A DNA stretch of 24,954 nt from Lachnospiraceae bacterium. GTDB lineage: Bacteria > Bacillota_A > Clostridia > Lachnospirales > Lachnospiraceae. Below the pieces are notes generated by a model. That model made no database searches and had not been told where the DNA came from. It saw only the letters and a list, made by a program, of their open reading frames with translations. This document shows positions 1-8,980 of the stretch, one piece after another; position 1 is the first letter of the stretch, and each line of letters opens with the position of its first letter. The DNA is taken from positions 1 to 24,954 of the forward strand of contig DMAZ01000216.1 of assembly GCA_003446335.1 (NCBI GenBank). Direction: 5' to 3'. A program made the position numbers and the translations under genes.

Positions 1-104
1 ACACCATATTATGCGCAGCTCCTTCGCTGTACTTTGTTAGATCGATGCTACCAGTTGAAAAGAGCATGCAGATCATTCACAATACTTCTTTTCTCCTGCA
101 GGCA
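1..104. other. Short region downstream of the adhesin gene, no complete gene
   Basis: No complete gene is visible. On the minus strand an AAGGAG sequence (about 18-24) lies 11 bases before an ATG at 7-5, so another minus-strand gene may begin at the very edge, but only two codons are present and this cannot be tested. A 7-bp GAAAAGA/TCTTTTC inverted repeat with a long loop follows the adhesin stop codon but has no T-tract. I do not call it a terminator. Confidence 0.3.
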
Positions 105-3100
105 TCAGTGCCATATGCGGCGTTTAAGAAACATCCATGCTATACTCCCCGCAGATGCAAGGAAGAACATGGCCGGCAGCGCGGCATTCGTCGTATCGCC
201 GGTCTTTACCGGACCACTCTTCGATGTGACCGTTTCCGATGTTCCCTTGCTTCCGCCTGATGTCACAGTGCCCGGTGTCGTAGTAGTGGTATTCTTCTGG
301 CCTTCTATCTTGACCTTTACTTCCTGGACACTGATATTGATCGTCTGGTCCTTATCTTTCAGGTCTTCATGGACAGCAATCGGAGTCTGGCTGCCTTCAA
401 GATAAGCTCTCTCAAATACGACATAATCACCTTTCAGTCCCGTCGCATCGAAGTTCAGTTCCACCTCTGCGGTATCATCCTCGCTTCTGACAGCCACATT
501 CTTGGATCCTCTGACTTCATTTCCACCGACCATCAGTACCTTCCCTGATCCTGCATCTACCAGGACTGCCTCAAGTCTCAGTTTCGTGCCGACCTCGAAA
601 TTCTTCATCGCAACTGTGTCTTTAACAACCGCTCCGGATGTTGCAGGGATACTCTTGTCACCGTCTTTCCCGTCAGCGGCAATTGTGCGGATCTGCGGGA
701 TTCTTACGGTCTGCTCTTCATCGTTTATGTCTACATGGACTGCTATCTGCCGTTTGCCTTCATACATATACTCAAAAGCGACTACGGATTTTCCTGCAAG
801 CGCCGACGTATCTACTTCGAATATCAGATCAACGGTTCCGGAACTCTTATCAGGCTGGAAAGTCTTTTCTGCCGTGATCTTATTCCCCTTGTAGCCGAAA
901 GGCTTTCCGGTCTCCTTATCCATAAGGGTTCCTTTTACAGTGTATTCCTTCCCCGGTGTCAGGTTCTTATAGGAGACAATGTCCGTGAATTTCATGAGTC
1001 CGCCGGCAGGTGCCATATGATTCTTTGTTTCATTGCAGGTGAAGCTGGTGCTGATTTCGGGAATGAATACCGTCTGAGCCTCATCATTGATATCTGCATG
1101 AATAGCGACTTCTTTTCCATTTCTCCAAAGGATCTCAAATGCAACCAACGTCTTTCCTGCCAGCCCTGTTGCATCAATTTTAAATATCAGCTGGACTGTT
1201 CCATCCGGCTTATCCGGTGTAAAACCTGTTGTTGCTTTGACAAATGAATCCCCGTTCTTTATCTCTTTCCCGGTCTCCTTATCGATCAGAGCACCGTCAA
1301 GGTCATATGCTTTTCCCGGAATCAGGTTGCTGTATGTAACTGTATCTGTCAGGTAGAGCGTTTTGGACGCCAGTACAGTATGAGAACTGCAATCCTTAGC
1401 TGTGAGCACTGTACCAATCTTCGGATAGTGGATTGTCTGGTCTTCGTCATTGATGTCTGCATGGGATGCGACCTCTCTTCCCTCATTAAGAAGCGATTCA
1501 AAAGCAACGACACTTCTTCCGGCAAGAGCCGTTGCATCAAACGTGAATACGATCTGAACGGATCCGTCCGCTTTTTTCGCAGTGAACTCTTTTTCAGCAG
1601 TTACCGGCTTGTCTCTGTCTGTGATTACTTCACCTGTCTCTTTATCAACGAGTTTTCCCTTTACCGTGTATTTCTTTCCTGCAATAAGCCCGGAATACTT
1701 GACAGTATCTATATGTGTGACCTTTTCAGTTGCGTATGCATAATGGTCTTCGGTCTGCTTATCCACCAGTGTGGTCGCGATTGCAGGGAAACTTACTGTC
1801 TGTCCTTCGTCATTGATATCTTCATGGACTGCTACAGGTTCCGTTTCCTCTGTTCCATCCTCTTTCACCCGGAATGCCTTTTCAAATACGACCACATGCT
1901 TTCCTGCAAGCGTATCTCCGTCCACATGGAAATCAAGATTCACAGATCCGGTTTCTTCCTTCACCTCAAATGCAGCACTGGAAGTATATACCTTCCCATG
2001 AGCATCCTTGCATGCTTTCCCTGATGCCTTATCCATCAGAGTCCCTTTCATGACATATCTGCCTTCCGGGAATGCTTTATATTCCACATGATCGCTGATA
2101 ACCTGCGCTCCTTCTGACGGGACCTCTTTGAAACCGGTCTCCTTGTCTGTTGCAGTTGTAGCGATAGAAGGCACATAGACTGTCTGGTCCTCATCGTTAA
2201 TATCCGTATGAGTCATGATTTCCACGCCTGTAATGCTGACTTTCTCAAATGCAACCATCACAGTCCCGCCAAGTTTTACGCCTGAGAATGTAAAAAGGAT
2301 CTCTACACTTCCGTTTTTGGTATCAGGAGTGAACCTCTTTGTTGCCCTGACTTCATTTCCTTTGTCGTCAAGGACCGCTTTCCCCGTTTTCTTATCCATC
2401 AGGGTTCCGGTGGCGAGATATTCCTTTCCCGGAAGAAGATTCTCATACACAAGAATGTCCCTGACCCGGATATTTTCCGAGGGCAATACCATATTAGTCG
2501 CAGTCACTTCATCAGACGCCTGTGTCTCCGCTTTAGGGAATACAATGGTCTGGTCTTCATCACAAAGATCTTCGTGCTTTCCGATTTCAATGCCGTCCTC
2601 ATCATACAGGTACTCAAAGACGACAACGCTGTGTCCCGCAAGTGCAGTTGCATCGAAAACGATCGGAATGCTGACCGTTCCGTCACAATTATCTTTATTG
2701 ACCTTCAGTTCGGACTCTACAGTAACGTCTTTTCCGTTTTTGTCTTTCACTGCTTTTCCGGTATCCTTATCCATCAGGACTGTCTTAAATTTATAGGTCC
2801 TTCCGGATATCAGCCCCTTATAAGTGACCGTATCCGTGATTTCGGTCTTCTCTTCTGCAAGCGCGATGTGTTCTCCCGCATCAGTCTTTGACTTGTCATT
2901 CTTTGCTGTTGTCGAAAGATCGATCCGGATAACCTTGTCAGTCAGCTTTAATTCTACTGTCTTCGTGGTTTCAAGCTTTACGGTATGCACGGCTGTATCA
3001 AGCATGTAGCCGGGTGCGGCTTTTGTCTCCTTCACATAGTAAGTTCCATAGTAGAGGCTGAGTACATTGCTCTTGCCATCGTCACCGACAGTGAGGACTC

Positions 3101-4961
3101 CGGCAGTCTCCGTGCATTCTTTATCTTTATAGACGGTATACTCCGTGCCTTTGACAGGAAGCGTGCTGCCCTCTGCGGATGTCTTGAGGATCGAGACAGA
3201 ACCTTTCTCCGGAGTATCTTCAGAATTTACAACTGCTGTCATTCCTTCCAGTACCGTGAGTGTATAAATCCTGTCATTCAGCTTATAATTCTCCGGTGCT
3301 GTAATCTCCTTCACATAATAATTCCCCACTTGAAGTTCATACTCTTTCGTTTCACCTTTCACATCCGTTGTCAGTTCCGTGATCTTCTTCGTGCAATCCT
3401 TGTCCGAGTAAATTCCGTAGACGGCTCCCGCAAGGCTGTAACTGCTGTTTCCGAAAACCGACTCATCCGATGATTTCTTCACGATCCGGCCTTTTCCAAG
3501 GCTCGGCGTTGGAGTCGGTGTCGGGGTAGACGTCGGTTTCGGCGTTGGTGTGGCAGTCGGCTTTGGTGTCGGCGTAGCTGTCGGTTTCGGCGTTGGCGTT
3601 GAAGTGGGTTTCGGTGTCGGTGTGGAAGTCGGCTTCGGTGTCGGTGTTACCGTCGGAGCCGGTTTCTTTTTCACATTTATGTACACGAGCTTCTGTGTAT
3701 CTCCGTTCACCAGTGCATATGCCTCATCTATGACATAATTGGAAGCATTCGCTGATGCATAAGCTTTCGCTGCGTCATACACTCCGGTGAGTCCCGCCAG
3801 ACCAAGCCAGTGATAATTGTTAACTGAGGCGGCATTATCACCTACTGCCATTGCCCATACTGCACGCTGCGTAAGTCCCCTGGCGACATCGGTCTCTATC
3901 CCGGCTTCATAGAAGAAATAATTCTGCATAAGGCCTGTGCGTATTACTTCCGCCTCTGTGACGACATGTCCCTGAAGAGAAGCTCCGACCAGGTTCTGTC
4001 TTGTATGAGGCCCTGCTTCAAAATGCATATCGACCTCACCGCAGTAAACGATACGGTCTTGGGCGGAATTTCCGGTTGTCTGGTAGCAGTGGTTGACATA
4101 TGCTGCACCGAATCCTCCTGAAATACATCCAACAGTCGGATCGATGCTGGCACCGGATGCCCCGACAATCACCTCTTCCTGATCTGTTTTTTCGTCTATC
4201 AGGATATCTGCCGCCGTGCTGATATCGGACCGGTTCGAAGATGGAATTTTTCCCGAAACATCTCTCTCTGTTTCCCTGATTTCAGAGATTTCCTCGTCTT
4301 CTGCTTTCTTCTTCCCTTCGTCCTTGTCATCAACGGGATCTGTTTTTTTCTGTGAGCCCGGAGCTTCTCCGGGATCACTGTCTTCTTCATCGTCTTTTGT
4401 CTTTTCCCCGGAAGAACTGTCTCCTTTCATTTCTTCGGGAACTTCCTCTGGTCCGTCTTTCCCACTGAACGCTTCCGGAACAGTAACGCCTGAATCTCCC
4501 GTCAGGGAATGACTATCGGATACAGAACTCTCATCCGAAGGAAGACCATGACTGCCCGGAATATCTTTCACATATATATTCCTGCTGGCCCTGTATGTCG
4601 GATGACCGCTCGGCAGATCAACATGGTACAGAGCCCTGTATCGGTCTTCATGGTCAGTAGTGAAATCCATTCCTTCAGCATTCTTCGCCTCATCAAATAC
4701 GATTTTTACTTTTGATAAATCGGGAATAACAAAACCTGAAAGGTCAAGGCTGATATTGTACTCGCTCCCTACCGGTACATCGTAATCATTTGCAATTACC
4801 ATTTCATCCTCATCAAGTTTGCTGATTACCTCAGAGAGTTCCGGATACCCATGCCGGGCATCTGCCGCTGACGCAGAGAACGATGCTGCCCCGCATGTCG
4901 AAAGGACTGTCACTGCCGCCATAAAACCGGAAAAAAGACGCTTTGCTATTGATTTTCTCAT
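105..4961 (-). CDS. Large cell-wall-anchored adhesin: thioester (TQXA) domain, SpaA-like and VaFE repeats
   Basis: Predicted 1,618-residue surface protein. The ATG at 4961 is chosen because AAGGAG lies 7 bases upstream and a signal peptide follows directly (RKSIAKRLF, hydrophobic core, cleavage near ASA-AD); the frame is open 43 codons further upstream but that part looks non-coding. Order of parts: signal peptide; acidic low-complexity stretch (about 110-240); thioester-type domain with Cys307 (VYCGEV) and Gln365 in LTQRAVW, the pair expected to form the internal thioester; Pro/Thr spacer of 8-residue TPTPKPTS units; two SpaA-like domains ending NYYVKEITAP and TYYVKETKAAPGY; seven VaFE-type domains each closing with a variant of HxDINDEDQT; a Thr/Ser/Gly linker; a sorting signal with VKTGD (about 1585-1589), a hydrophobic helix and KRR tail. 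The family covalently attaches to host or cell ligands and is stabilised by isopeptide bonds. Here it is likely cargo of the conjugative element or an adhesin that aids mating. A sortase is not in the window. Its leader contains a terminator (4998-5024). Confidence 0.9.
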   Translation of the reverse strand: MRKSIAKRLFSGFMAAVTVLSTCGAASFSASAADARHGYPELSEVISKLDEDEMVIANDYDVPVGSEYNISLDLSGFVIPDLSKVKIVFDEAKNAEGMDFTTDHEDRYRALYHVDLPSGHPTYRASRNIYVKDIPGSHGLPSDESSVSDSHSLTGDSGVTVPEAFSGKDGPEEVPEEMKGDSSSGEKTKDDEEDSDPGEAPGSQKKTDPVDDKDEGKKKAEDEEISEIRETERDVSGKIPSSNRSDISTAADILIDEKTDQEEVIVGASGASIDPTVGCISGGFGAAYVNHCYQTTGNSAQDRIVYCGEVDMHFEAGPHTRQNLVGASLQGHVVTEAEVIRTGLMQNYFFYEAGIETDVARGLTQRAVWAMAVGDNAASVNNYHWLGLAGLTGVYDAAKAYASANASNYVIDEAYALVNGDTQKLVYINVKKKPAPTVTPTPKPTSTPTPKPTSTPTPKPTATPTPKPTATPTPKPTSTPTPTPTPSLGKGRIVKKSSDESVFGNSSYSLAGAVYGIYSDKDCTKKITELTTDVKGETKEYELQVGNYYVKEITAPENYKLNDRIYTLTVLEGMTAVVNSEDTPEKGSVSILKTSAEGSTLPVKGTEYTVYKDKECTETAGVLTVGDDGKSNVLSLYYGTYYVKETKAAPGYMLDTAVHTVKLETTKTVELKLTDKVIRIDLSTTAKNDKSKTDAGEHIALAEEKTEITDTVTYKGLISGRTYKFKTVLMDKDTGKAVKDKNGKDVTVESELKVNKDNCDGTVSIPIVFDATALAGHSVVVFEYLYDEDGIEIGKHEDLCDEDQTIVFPKAETQASDEVTATNMVLPSENIRVRDILVYENLLPGKEYLATGTLMDKKTGKAVLDDKGNEVRATKRFTPDTKNGSVEILFTFSGVKLGGTVMVAFEKVSITGVEIMTHTDINDEDQTVYVPSIATTATDKETGFKEVPSEGAQVISDHVEYKAFPEGRYVMKGTLMDKASGKACKDAHGKVYTSSAAFEVKEETGSVNLDFHVDGDTLAGKHVVVFEKAFRVKEDGTEETEPVAVHEDINDEGQTVSFPAIATTLVDKQTEDHYAYATEKVTHIDTVKYSGLIAGKKYTVKGKLVDKETGEVITDRDKPVTAEKEFTAKKADGSVQIVFTFDATALAGRSVVAFESLLNEGREVASHADINDEDQTIHYPKIGTVLTAKDCSSHTVLASKTLYLTDTVTYSNLIPGKAYDLDGALIDKETGKEIKNGDSFVKATTGFTPDKPDGTVQLIFKIDATGLAGKTLVAFEILWRNGKEVAIHADINDEAQTVFIPEISTSFTCNETKNHMAPAGGLMKFTDIVSYKNLTPGKEYTVKGTLMDKETGKPFGYKGNKITAEKTFQPDKSSGTVDLIFEVDTSALAGKSVVAFEYMYEGKRQIAVHVDINDEEQTVRIPQIRTIAADGKDGDKSIPATSGAVVKDTVAMKNFEVGTKLRLEAVLVDAGSGKVLMVGGNEVRGSKNVAVRSEDDTAEVELNFDATGLKGDYVVFERAYLEGSQTPIAVHEDLKDKDQTINISVQEVKVKIEGQKNTTTTTPGTVTSGGSKGTSETVTSKSGPVKTGDTTNAALPAMFFLASAGSIAWMFLKRRIWH
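325..2930 (-). repeat. Seven tandem VaFE domain repeats in the adhesin gene
   Basis: Seven consecutive copies of a domain of about 120-130 residues (roughly 370 nt), diverged at DNA level. Each copy starts near a T-[AT]-x-D motif, contains [DGT]-LMDKxTGK and D-A-x-x-LAGK-x-VVAFE, and ends in HxDINDEDQT-[VI]. The last copy ends HEDLKDKDQT. The divergence suggests old duplications. Boundaries are approximate. Confidence 0.8.
3505..3660 (-). repeat. 24-nt tandem repeats coding for the TPTPKPTS spacer
   Basis: About six copies of a 24-nt unit coding for TPTPKPT[S/A]. This Pro/Thr spacer lies between the thioester domain and the first SpaA-like domain. It probably forms an extended stalk, and copy number may vary between strains because the DNA units are nearly identical. 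Confidence 0.8.
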
Positions 4962-5200
4962 CCATAAACTCCTTATCTTGCTTAACTCATTTACAGTTAT
5001 AAAAACGGACGGTCCGAAGACCGCCCGATTATGCCCATTTTGCCGGATTGAACCGGCTGTTATATCTATCTTTGACAAAAGTACATTCAAGTCATTATTT
5101 GATATATTTGCAAGTTTCTGTAACTACATCGCACTCTGACATTAGGATTCTTTCGTATCTTCATCGCATGCTGAGTAATTACTGTTTTCCATATATTGTT
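4962..5200 (-). promoter_or_regulatory. Leader region of the adhesin gene
   Basis: 239 bases separate topoisomerase III from the adhesin. Reading on the minus strand, the region has an AT-rich stretch with promoter-like pieces (TTGAAT near 5089 and GATATAAC near 5060, spacing not ideal), a small hairpin GCCGG-TTCAAT-CCGGC (about 5041-5056), the UUCG terminator, and AAGGAG before the ATG. I do not recognise a known riboswitch class. An independent promoter with attenuation is plausible but unproven. Confidence 0.4.
4998..5024 (-). terminator. Intrinsic terminator with UUCG loop, 37 bases before the adhesin start
   Basis: On the minus strand a 9-bp stem (CGGGCGGTC with GACCGTCCG, one G-U pair) closes a TTCG tetraloop and runs straight into TTTTT. 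It should stop transcription coming from topoisomerase III. Because it sits between the likely adhesin promoter region and its start codon, it may also act as an attenuator. Confidence 0.8.
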
Positions 5201-7297
5201 TTACTTCTTCTCTTCCTTTTGCGGAAATTCCATTGTGAACCGGACATACCCTTTCTCCGGCACATCCATCACAATATCTGCAGTATAGGTTTTTCCGTTC
5301 CTCTTTGACACCAGCCCTTCATATCGGCACCGTCCATTTGCCAGGAATTCCCTTGCTGCTCTTTCGTCAAGGTCTGCCCCGACCGTATCAAAATACCGGT
5401 TCCTCTTCCAGAGAGCGAAATCGCATTCCCTGTTCGAGCAGTAGAAGTTCATTTTCCCCTCATAGACCGGCTTTCCGCACTTCGGACACTTTCCGATGTT
5501 TTTCCTGTTTCTGCCGGTGAAGCCGGGATCCTCCGGCTGCATTCCATCATAGCAGCTGACGAGCATGCTCACCATAATCTCAATCCTTTCGATGAAATCC
5601 TCTCCTTTTCCCTTTCCCTGAGCAATGTGCGCCAGTTCCATTTCCCATTCTGCCGTCATCTTCGCGGAAGTAAGTTCCTCCGGAAGGATCGTGATTAGTG
5701 AAATGCCATCCTGCGTCGGAATGAGGTATTTCCTTTCCCTTCTGACAAAACCGGATTTTATGATCTTCTCTATGATTGCAGCTCTGGTAGCAGGTGTTCC
5801 GATACCTTTCTTTTCGGTTTCCTCCGTGATATCTTCGTTGCCGGCTCTTTCCATGGCTGCAAGGAGTGTGTCCTCCGTGTACCGTTTCGGCGGCTGTGTG
5901 AACTGTTCACTCACGACCGCATCGACCCGTTCATACTCCATCTTCGGGATACCATTTTCTCCATGATTACTGCCTTCCGGCTCCTTATCCGTTTCTTTAC
6001 GAATGCCGAAATATTTTCTGATCTTTTCCTCAACAAATCTGAACCCTTCCTGTGTTACGGTCTTCCCTTTTGTAAGGAATTCATATCCTTCACAGATCAC
6101 TTTAGAGCTTGTCACGACATAGATATGATCCGCCATCGTTGCTGCAAGGAGTTTCCCTGCAACCATAACAAGTACCCGCTGTTCATCCTGCGAAAGCTTA
6201 CGATAAGCTTCACGGCTTATTTCCGAAGTCGGGATGATTGCATGGTGATCACCTACTTTCCGGTTATCCATTACTCTCCGAATGTTCGGTCTGTAATTGA
6301 TCTCTCTCGCAAATTCCATCTCCTCGAGAATCCTGCCGATGACCATCCCGGCTGTATCTTCCATATCTTCTGTCAGATAATTGCTGTCCGTTCTTGGATA
6401 TGTCGCCAGTTTTTTCTCGTACAGGCTCTGGGCACAGGCAAGTGTCCTCTCGGCTGTCATGCCGAAAACACGGTTACACTCCCTCTGGAGTGTTGTCAGG
6501 TCATAGAGCTTCGGTGCTTTTACCACCTCCCTTTTCTGTTTACTATCTCCGATCCTGCATCCTTTGTCCTGGCAGGCAAGAGCAATCCTGTCAGCCTCGG
6601 CTTTATCGGTAATATGCCCGCTTACCGCGTCAAGACCATCAGCTTTCAGGTGCACAATGAAGTATTTTTCTTTCCGAAACCCGGAAACTGCGGCATCCCT
6701 TGCAACAATCATGGCAAGTGCAGGAGTCTGGACCCTTCCGATTCTCAGCGTCTTCTTGTAAAGGACAGAAAAAAGACGGCTCATGTTGATGCCTACCAGC
6801 CAGTCAGCTTTTTCACGGCTGAGCGCTGAGTCATAGAGAGCATCAAATTCATGACCGTCCCGTAAGTTTTCCATCCCTTTTTTGATAGCACTTTCTTCAA
6901 GAGAAGATATCCAGAGCCGCTTCACCGGCTTCCTGCATCCGGCCTGTTCGTAAACAAGCCGGAAGATGAGTTCTCCTTCCCTCGCTGCGTCAGTCGCACA
7001 CACGATACTGTCCGCACTGTTCATCAGTTTCTTTACTATATTGAACTGCCTCATTGTTCCGGGAAGTGCCTCATGCTTCCACGTATTCGGCAGGATCGGC
7101 AGATCTTCATATGTCCATTTCGCATACTTTTCATTGTATGCGGAAGCGTCCGACAGGCCGACAAGATGTCCGATACACCAGGTGACCTGATAACCGCCTC
7201 CTTCCAAGTAACCGTCATGTTTACGGTCAGCCCCGACCACCCCGGCGATCGTGACCCCTACCGACGGCTTTTCTGCGACTATTAATGTAAATCCCAT
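5201..7297 (-). CDS. topB: DNA topoisomerase III (type IA)
   Basis: 698 residues, close to the usual length of plasmid/ICE topoisomerase III. The N-terminal TOPRIM domain begins LIVAEKPSVG with Glu9 and contains DAAREGELIFR. The catalytic tyrosine is Tyr300 in TYPRTDS. The toroid region contains GIGTPATRA. The C-terminus has a four-cysteine zinc finger (CPKCGKP...YCSNREC, from about residue 604). Type IA enzymes cut and pass single strands, resolving negatively supercoiled or single-stranded intermediates; copies on conjugative elements are thought to assist replication or transfer. Its ATG follows the TAA of the DUF4366 gene with no gap, so the two are translationally coupled. A terminator lies downstream at 4998-5024. 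Confidence 0.95.
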   Translation of the reverse strand: MGFTLIVAEKPSVGVTIAGVVGADRKHDGYLEGGGYQVTWCIGHLVGLSDASAYNEKYAKWTYEDLPILPNTWKHEALPGTMRQFNIVKKLMNSADSIVCATDAAREGELIFRLVYEQAGCRKPVKRLWISSLEESAIKKGMENLRDGHEFDALYDSALSREKADWLVGINMSRLFSVLYKKTLRIGRVQTPALAMIVARDAAVSGFRKEKYFIVHLKADGLDAVSGHITDKAEADRIALACQDKGCRIGDSKQKREVVKAPKLYDLTTLQRECNRVFGMTAERTLACAQSLYEKKLATYPRTDSNYLTEDMEDTAGMVIGRILEEMEFAREINYRPNIRRVMDNRKVGDHHAIIPTSEISREAYRKLSQDEQRVLVMVAGKLLAATMADHIYVVTSSKVICEGYEFLTKGKTVTQEGFRFVEEKIRKYFGIRKETDKEPEGSNHGENGIPKMEYERVDAVVSEQFTQPPKRYTEDTLLAAMERAGNEDITEETEKKGIGTPATRAAIIEKIIKSGFVRRERKYLIPTQDGISLITILPEELTSAKMTAEWEMELAHIAQGKGKGEDFIERIEIMVSMLVSCYDGMQPEDPGFTGRNRKNIGKCPKCGKPVYEGKMNFYCSNRECDFALWKRNRYFDTVGADLDERAAREFLANGRCRYEGLVSKRNGKTYTADIVMDVPEKGYVRFTMEFPQKEEKK

Positions 7298-8563
7298 TTA
7301 TTCTTCTTCCTCCATCGTCTCTGTTTCCGGCGGCTCTTCATCTTCCCTCTCATACTCAGCCGCTTCATCTTCTTCGTCATCATCGTCGTCGTACATGTCC
7401 TCCTGCTTCGGCTTGTAGACCTTAAAGTAATAGGCTGCTCCACCCACACCTGCTATCAAAAGTGCCAGGAGGATATTTTTGACCAGCGGATTCCTCTTTT
7501 CCGGCATTTCCGGTTCCTCCGGTTTTTCCGTTACAGCTTTCGTTGGTTTCGGCGTGACGCTTGCTTTCTTTTCCGGCTCCGCACGAACAGTTCCCGCATC
7601 CGGCAGTGTCACGGTATCCGGCAGATTGAAGTTCAGCAGATCCTGCTCACTCACTTCCGTCAGAAGGTACACGTTGTCGGAAGACTGGTCATTATCGATG
7701 ATAAGATAGAACGTCTTGCCGCTCTTAGTCTGTATCGTATAGAATCCCTTGCTCCCATTCTGCGCTGTCTGGGTCACATTGGTGACTTCCTCTCCTGATG
7801 CTTCCACAGCTTTTGCTGCAGTACCCGACCGGTCAATTACCGTTCCGGTAGCTTCTGTAGGTTTGGTCGCCTCAGCTGTCTGCGGTAGTGGGGATGACAC
7901 ACCGCCCTCAGATGGATTTGACGCTGTACTTGTTCCGGTATTTCCAGCGGTCGTTCCTCTTACGGTTGTCGATGCAGAAGCACCCGTGCTTCCGGCTGTA
8001 GTACCCGTACTTCCTGTCCTTGTACCTGCCGATGTATTTCCCGAAGCCCCCTGTGCAGTCACTCCGGATGAGGAACTTCCTCCGGACGGCCAGTTGTAAT
8101 AAGGGTTGTCCATAACATAACGTTCCGACACATTCCCTGCCTCATCCGTTGCCGTGAACACAAACTGCTCTGTCGAAAAATCGCTCTGCGTCAGCTGAAT
8201 AAGAAGACCGTCCTCCGTGAAAGTCGTGTAATCCTCTCCATTTACCGTAATCTTCTGAATTCCTGATTCTGAATCTCTTGCAACGACTGTGATGACACTT
8301 CCCGAAAGACTTGCGTCCACAGTCGGCTTAGTAGTATCCGCTCTGGCGGTTCCTCTGCTGACAGATTCATCTTTACCGGTGATCTCAATAAGCTCTTCCG
8401 GCAGGCTTTCCTCAGCAGCTTCGGATGCAACGCAACTATCTGAAGCATATGCATACTCGCCGGGACAGCTGGTCAGCAGTGTGCTGCAGAGTGTCGTAAG
8501 AAGTACCGACGCTTTGACCCGTTTCAGGATTGCCGCCCTTTTCTCAGACCATTTCTTCTCCAT
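7298..8563 (-). CDS. DUF4366 / CD1107-family conjugative element membrane protein
   Basis: About 421 residues from the ATG at 8563 (ATG at 8584 is an alternative; the frame stays open to 8683). It starts with a basic stretch and a hydrophobic signal (VLLTTLCSTLLTS), then has an Ig-like stretch (SGIQKITVNGEDYT), a Ser/Thr/Gly-rich linker, and the block most typical of the DUF4366/CD1107 family: GFYTIQTKSGKTFYLIIDND followed by DNVYLLTEVSEQDLLNF. A transmembrane helix near the C-terminus (NILLALLIAGVGGAAYYF) leads to a very acidic cytoplasmic tail. The fold therefore looks extracellular with one or two membrane anchors. The family is found in Tn1549-like transfer operons, but its biochemical role is unknown. 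The start overlaps the end of the DUF4315 gene by 20 bases. Confidence 0.85.
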   Translation of the reverse strand: MEKKWSEKRAAILKRVKASVLLTTLCSTLLTSCPGEYAYASDSCVASEAAEESLPEELIEITGKDESVSRGTARADTTKPTVDASLSGSVITVVARDSESGIQKITVNGEDYTTFTEDGLLIQLTQSDFSTEQFVFTATDEAGNVSERYVMDNPYYNWPSGGSSSSGVTAQGASGNTSAGTRTGSTGTTAGSTGASASTTVRGTTAGNTGTSTASNPSEGGVSSPLPQTAEATKPTEATGTVIDRSGTAAKAVEASGEEVTNVTQTAQNGSKGFYTIQTKSGKTFYLIIDNDQSSDNVYLLTEVSEQDLLNFNLPDTVTLPDAGTVRAEPEKKASVTPKPTKAVTEKPEEPEMPEKRNPLVKNILLALLIAGVGGAAYYFKVYKPKQEDMYDDDDDEEDEAAEYEREDEEPPETETMEEEE

Positions 8564-8924
8564 TGATATCTGCGGACTCTCCATCCCAACCGGTCTCAAT
8601 CTGATCTTCCTGTTCTTCTTTTTTCTCTCCGTCCTGTGAGACGGCTCCATTATCTTCATCATTTTTCCGGATATCCTCCTCATCTGTTTTATCCAAAATT
8701 ACTTCCATCGGCATTCTCCCCTTGCGGATCTCGCGCAGTTCTGCAATCGAAATATTCATTTCTCTGACGATGCGGACATACTCGGCATTTTCCGACTCGA
8801 TCAGCACCACCTCACACCTCTTCAAATGTTTCTCTGCCGCATCCAGCTTCGCGCGTAGAGCCTCAGCCTTTTCCTTTGCCTTTTCAAAATTCTCTCTTGC
8901 TTTTTCTACCGCTACGGTTTTCAA
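8544..8924 (-). CDS. DUF4315-family small coiled-coil protein
   Basis: About 126 residues. The start is placed at the TTG at 8924 because GGAGG lies 8 bases upstream (8933-8937). In-frame GTG codons at 8930 and 8933 sit too close to that site, and the longer open frame to 9017 overlaps the hydrolase gene. Residues 1-65 form a Lys/Glu/Ala-rich helix likely to be a coiled coil. A motif EYVRIVREMNISIAELREI follows, resembling the helical end of DUF4315 proteins, then an acidic tail. Members occur between the NlpC/P60 hydrolase and DUF4366 genes in Tn1549-like elements. Function is unknown; the coiled coil suggests a structural partner of the transfer apparatus. Confidence 0.75.
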   Translation of the reverse strand: MKTVAVEKARENFEKAKEKAEALRAKLDAAEKHLKRCEVVLIESENAEYVRIVREMNISIAELREIRKGRMPMEVILDKTDEEDIRKNDEDNGAVSQDGEKKEEQEDQIETGWDGESADINGEEMV

Positions 8925-8948
8925 TTTCACCACCTCCAACACGACAAA

Positions 8949-8971
8949 GGGACAGCCGCTGTGGCTGCCCC
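8949..8971 (-). other. Hairpin between hydrolase and DUF4315 genes
   Basis: On the minus strand GGGGCAGCC and GGCTGTCCC pair over 9 bp (one G-U) around a 5-base loop, followed by TTTG. The T-tract is too short for a confident terminator. It lies just before the DUF4315 ribosome binding site and may limit readthrough, protect an mRNA end or tune translation. Confidence 0.55.
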
Positions 8972-8980
8972 AAAATATAA

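Noticed and set aside
3550..3738. Plus-strand frame coding for Val/Gly repeats (VGFGVGV)
   Set aside because: It is the complement of the Pro/Thr spacer of the adhesin; the repeat arises from the 24-nt tandem units.
5963..6829. 288-codon open frame on the plus strand opposite topoisomerase III
   Set aside because: It is antisense to a clearly conserved gene, has no ribosome binding site or recognisable domain, and a Cys/Phe/His-rich composition typical of a shadow frame.
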